The notes under the pieces were generated by a model. It was given only the letters and a program-made list of their open reading frames with translations. It was not told the origin of the DNA and did not search any database. Positions 59,841 through 64,000 of a DNA stretch of 64,000 bases are shown here, in pieces (within the stretch, counting starts at the first letter, position 1; each line of letters starts with the position of its first letter). This DNA is from Zonotrichia leucophrys gambelii (lineage: Eukaryota; Chordata; Aves; Passeriformes; Passerellidae), in NCBI RefSeq assembly GCF_028769735.1, contig NC_088173.1, forward strand, positions 17,548,038 through 17,612,037, given 5' to 3'. A program made the translations under genes and the position numbers.

Positions 59841-62800
59841 TCAAATATGTGTGGCAAAATATCCACGGTTTCTTCAACTCTAAAAGGAAACAAAAGCACC
59901 AATAAATGTTTCCCTTCTCCTTCTCACCTGCATACACAAAATACCCTCTGCCTTATGCACACAGCTATAAATGGCTGCTGAAGACCTAAACATGCGCCAC
60001 AGAAGCAGCTGAGCCCAGACTGAAGCTGGTTGAAGGACACACATGCTTTTTCTTCAAAGGAGGTCTAAAATAGAGTTAGCATAGAGACAGACTTACCCTC
60101 TCTCTTACAGGAGTGGGTGGTCCTTCCAGGTCATGACCAAGGTACACCAGTACCAGCAGCATGCTGCAGCTACAGGAATTTTAGTAAGTGATGCCAGGAA
60201 ATGCTAAGGAATAGGTGATACACAGTACTGTAAGGTTTCTGGGGTATAAAACATATACATATTAATTGAAAATAATTCAAAATATGTAAAACAGCCAGAG
60301 CTAGTCCTCAGCAAATTATGATTAAAAAAACCCCCCATCAACTGCTTCACAGATTTATCATTTCTGGCACTTTATGTTTGCTGTAGTCAATTCAGAAAAA
60401 TTTCAGCACAACTTACAGTTTCAATCTTCCAGATGCATATTTGATTCCTATATCTAGGATCTACCAGACAGCTTAACTGAGACAGACATTAGATATCCAG
60501 AATATTTATTATCAGAACCTATAAAATTGGGGAAGAGGAAGTCTTTAAAGCAATGTGCCGACAATTGTAAAAAGGGCCTTTACTGCAGGTCGATGGGAAA
60601 TTGTTTAAATTCAAAAATATTTCCTCATATCCCCTAAAGTTGGGCATTGATGTTGCTGCTGAGTTTTCAAATTAAGATGTAATATCAGAGCTAGCTAAGA
60701 TTGTCATATTGTCTTCTCTAATTTGGCAAAGTAGAAGTGGGCTAGAGAGAAACCCATAAAAGAGACTTTATGACTCTCTTCAAGGCTGACATAGAAGCCA
60801 ATGCTCCAATCCTTTCTCCCAGGCTCTTGCAATTACATTTCCGCAGGAAGAAAGAAAAGGAATTAGAAACAGGATAATGTAGCTTTAAATCATTTCTCCT
60901 AGTCTTTGCCTTCTAGTGAGCTTTTTTAACATGCTCCTCATATTGTTTAGTGTGACATAACAAAAAGCACAACTTGTTTGACCCTTCGTCAATAAAAAAT
61001 CATTTTGTTCTGACATCCTATAAAAATCTGTGCATGTGCCTACTAAGCTGCAGTGTCTCATCTAATTGACAAGGAGCAAGCACTGTAAACACATAACAGT
61101 AAAAATCCCTTGCAGACACATTAGAAGCAGCCCCGATCAAAGAATATGTATCATTAATATACCATGCTAACAGACAAGCATGTGCCACTGTGGAAAACGA
61201 TGTTTACAAAACTGAGAGTTATTTCATCATCAGACTCCAAAGTTTCTGAGTCACCAGGGGTATCTTGATTGGGTTATGTCACTTGTGTACATGAGTAGGT
61301 ATGACATTGCCCAAAACCTCATTGTCACTGCAATCCAACCTGAGAGTGCATCAGCATGGGCAAAGCAGTTTCCTAAGGAAGAGCAGTGTTTTCATTCATT
61401 TGACCTGACAGCACTAAAACAGTCTGAAAGGTTTGGCTGATTGCTTATTCCTCCCCACCACTACCTTTGAAACAGTGAAAACCAGATATAAACTTGCTAA
61501 AGATCACAATAGTTGTTAGCAAATACTGTAGCATTGTATATGTGAAGAGCAATTTCATTCTGAACAAGAAGTGTGTAGAAAACTTTGTTTATGTTTACTA
61601 AAAAGACAACTCCTGAATAAAGATAGTGTAAAACATTTTCAGCAGTAGTACTTTTTTATTTAGTAGAAAAGTACTTTCTAGCAATAGTTGCTTTCTATTT
61701 GTGATGCTCTTACTGCAGCATTACAAAATCCTGATATTTGTAGCAACAAATTAAAATTTTCCTGAATTGAATACCTACAAAAATTCCAACCAAAAATCCT
61801 CTTTAGTTCCAGAATTAAGATTCTTCTGCAATCTTTTTTGAACATATTTCTATTTTTACAACCATTATTCAAATTATTTTTACTCTAGTACCACACTTTA
61901 CTTAAATTTTCTTGATGATGTTCTATTATTATGTCTGTTGTTAAGACCAGTAAAGTGGCAAAACTAGGAAAACACCTAAATTAATTTTGGATGTCCAGCG
62001 TGAGATAGCTAGGACCATTTTCAGACTGAGTAGCATTAAAGCTATTTAGGGAAATTAAACAGTGGAAAATTTCAACCTCAAAAGTAAACAAAATCTGAAA
62101 TATTTTGGCTCACAATTAAAATACTTCAGTAATGAAATACTACCATAATACCTCAGGCAGCTGTAGTCTATAATCTTACTGTTCCCATCTTCCTCTGAAG
62201 CACGGGCTTTCTGAGCGAGACAAGAGAAGGAGAGGTTGCTTTATTATGTAGCCCTTGGCTGTAGTGTGGAAGAGCACACAGCCTTGTGGGAGACTTCACC
62301 CCTTGGAAGTGGACAAAAAAGGGGGAAAGAATTGAAAGAGGAATGAGGAGGGGAAAACTGAAAAATAATAAAATGTTCCTTGAAGATATTGTGGATGGCT
62401 AGCCAAACTGAAATATATTGGTCCTCAGGTACTTGATTTTAGGAAGTATATAAACAGCTGCTACATATAAGATGAGCCTAGCTGACATTTTTCCCTCTTC
62501 CTGAAGTAGGAAAAGTAACATTCCCTGAAGCTTGTACCTTCAAGTTCAAACTCCCATCAGCTTCAGGGATGTGTGGGCACTTGCCACTTCAGCAATGACA
62601 ATCTCAGAGACTCAAGTCAGGTGTCTTGAAAAGATCATATGGTGAAAGCTGGGACGAGGCAGAACAAGGAGCCACTTTCCCACCCCAGAGCACAGTCCTT
62701 CAAAGCTTTCTTCAGTGGTTGCACTGCTTCCCACGCTGCCTGTCTTCAATTAACACCTCCATCCTTGAACTTCTGTCTCTTAAGGAGTGAAAAGAGCATT

Positions 62801-64000
62801 TTCTGCTCCCTTTTTGAGGGAGCTGAGGATGGTTTTGCCATGGGGTTTCCCAGTCTGCTCGCTCTGCGCTGCTGCTTAAAAAGTTTGAGTGATCACAACT
62901 GGGTGGAAATGTTAATCTCCTTCACGCCAGATCAATTACCTGACTGATCAGAAGAATCAGCATACATCACATGTAGGAATGGCTGTAGCAAAATCCACCC
63001 AAAACTGACTTCTAAATTCAAGATACCTTTCTTAGCTCTATCATTTTCAAGAAAGAGGAAGCTTTTTTTGCCCTGCTGTAATAATACTTCACAAAATGGC
63101 AGTACAGTATTAGATACTGTTCACACAGCAGGGAAGACAGTCTGTGTATCTTGATTTATCCTTACAGAAAATCTCTTCAGTTAGTCTTGGAAGAGGGTGT
63201 GAGTACTTCACACAAAAAATTCAACTTCAAGTTGTAACAGAGGCTAAGCTATTTGAGAGAAACCTAAATCCCTGTGACATTTAAAATTTTTCTAGGAGTC
63301 TGTATAACCACTTCCATGGAAGAAAAACTCTTGGGAAACTTTTTCCTGAATGGAGTGTGACTCCATTCAATACATGGTGTGAGTGTGAATGCAAGCATGA
63401 TCTTGTTGGCTCTGGATTCCATGTTCACCTACAAGGTAAAGAGGCCCTCAGCACAGTAGAATATAAATGCTCAGATAAGTCCATTTCTGCCATACAGATT
63501 AAAATAAACATTCCAAACAGAATCTTCTTCAGGTCTTTTATTGAACCTAAGAACCTTAAGTGCACAGTCTTCATATGGAGTCAAATTCAGAGCCTGACAT
63601 ATATATTTAATCTACTTTCAGATCTAGTTATTTTTGTTGGCAGAAGAATTGGTGCTAAAATCATAGCACATTCCAGTTTTCTCATTCTATTCCACTTTAG
63701 TATATGGATTATCTGAAAGGATGTCCATATACAGTTCAATTAAAGTTAATGAGTCAAGCAACAATGTCCCTGAAGCTTTACTATTCAGAGCTCAAAACTC
63801 TTTCAAACTAACTTTAGAGAGTGCCGGAGGTACTGAGACACTAGTTTATTTGTTTAGGCAATAATTGTCCTCTGCCTCCAGAGAAGCCCTAAAATTGCTT
63901 CTATGTTTAGAATCAAGATTGGTCTGTTAAGGCTGCTTGTCACAGAGTTTCACCACTTTTTGGAACTGTTTATTCCCACTACCCTATTTTCCAATTTAGA
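59841..64000. other. Noncoding AT-rich sequence to the window end
   Basis: No supported gene or recognised repeat. The 102-codon (62639-62947) and 119-codon (63357-63716) plus-strand frames resemble no protein family and have no splice or promoter context. Confidence 0.55.

Noticed and set aside
1..64000. Bacterial systems, CRISPR arrays, viral genes, rRNA
   Set aside because: Looked for direct repeat arrays, compact operons, retroviral or other viral coding blocks and rRNA cores; none seen.

Overview
The window is eukaryotic, almost certainly from a bird. It is AT-rich and CpG-poor, with long stretches lacking any extended reading frame. The only interspersed repeats I can name are two truncated CR1 LINE fragments of avian type: one sense at about 60-441, and one antisense at about 17685-17975. 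CR1 is the dominant retroposon of birds and is also present in other sauropsids. I see no bacterial operons, phage genes, CRISPR arrays, rRNA genes, ERV gag/pol/env genes or other complete coding unit. The layout suits a gene desert or very large introns on a macrochromosome.

No gene can be named. Reading the minus strand for splice signals next to open, codon-like sequence gives a few exon candidates: 48315-48550, 39772-39929, 28754-28871, 23448-23505 (signal-peptide-like start) and 1347-1601. The 48.3 kb and 39.8 kb candidates are phase-compatible if spliced together, and the 1.4 kb candidate is 85 codons open from phase 0 to phase 0. AT-rich DNA of this length yields such patterns by chance, so each is low to moderate confidence and no product is proposed. 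The longest frame (34350-34880, minus) has a hydrophobic start and a cysteine cluster but no supporting context.

The noncoding part is punctuated by islands that look like conserved regulatory DNA: a CpG-rich patch at about 35.9-36.75 kb with FOX-, GATA-, SOX- and homeodomain-like words, and smaller homeodomain/TCF-like clusters near 4.15, 19.4, 28.15, 32.6, 40.5, 46.5-46.8, 52.6-52.95, 55.3 and 59.3-59.8 kb. Two CTCF-like words lie at 2934-2947 and 6175-6189. These calls rest on composition and motifs only.

Other structure includes a 17-bp inverted repeat (21797-21838), a 13-bp inverted repeat (47113-47143), a degenerate tRNA-like promoter with correctly spaced A and B boxes (about 26060-26130, minus), mononucleotide runs of 25-28 bp, an AT-rich microsatellite and several short tandem duplications. 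I found no convincing novel biological system. The most useful leads are the minus-strand exon chain and the regulatory-looking islands, especially 36 kb and 52.6 kb.
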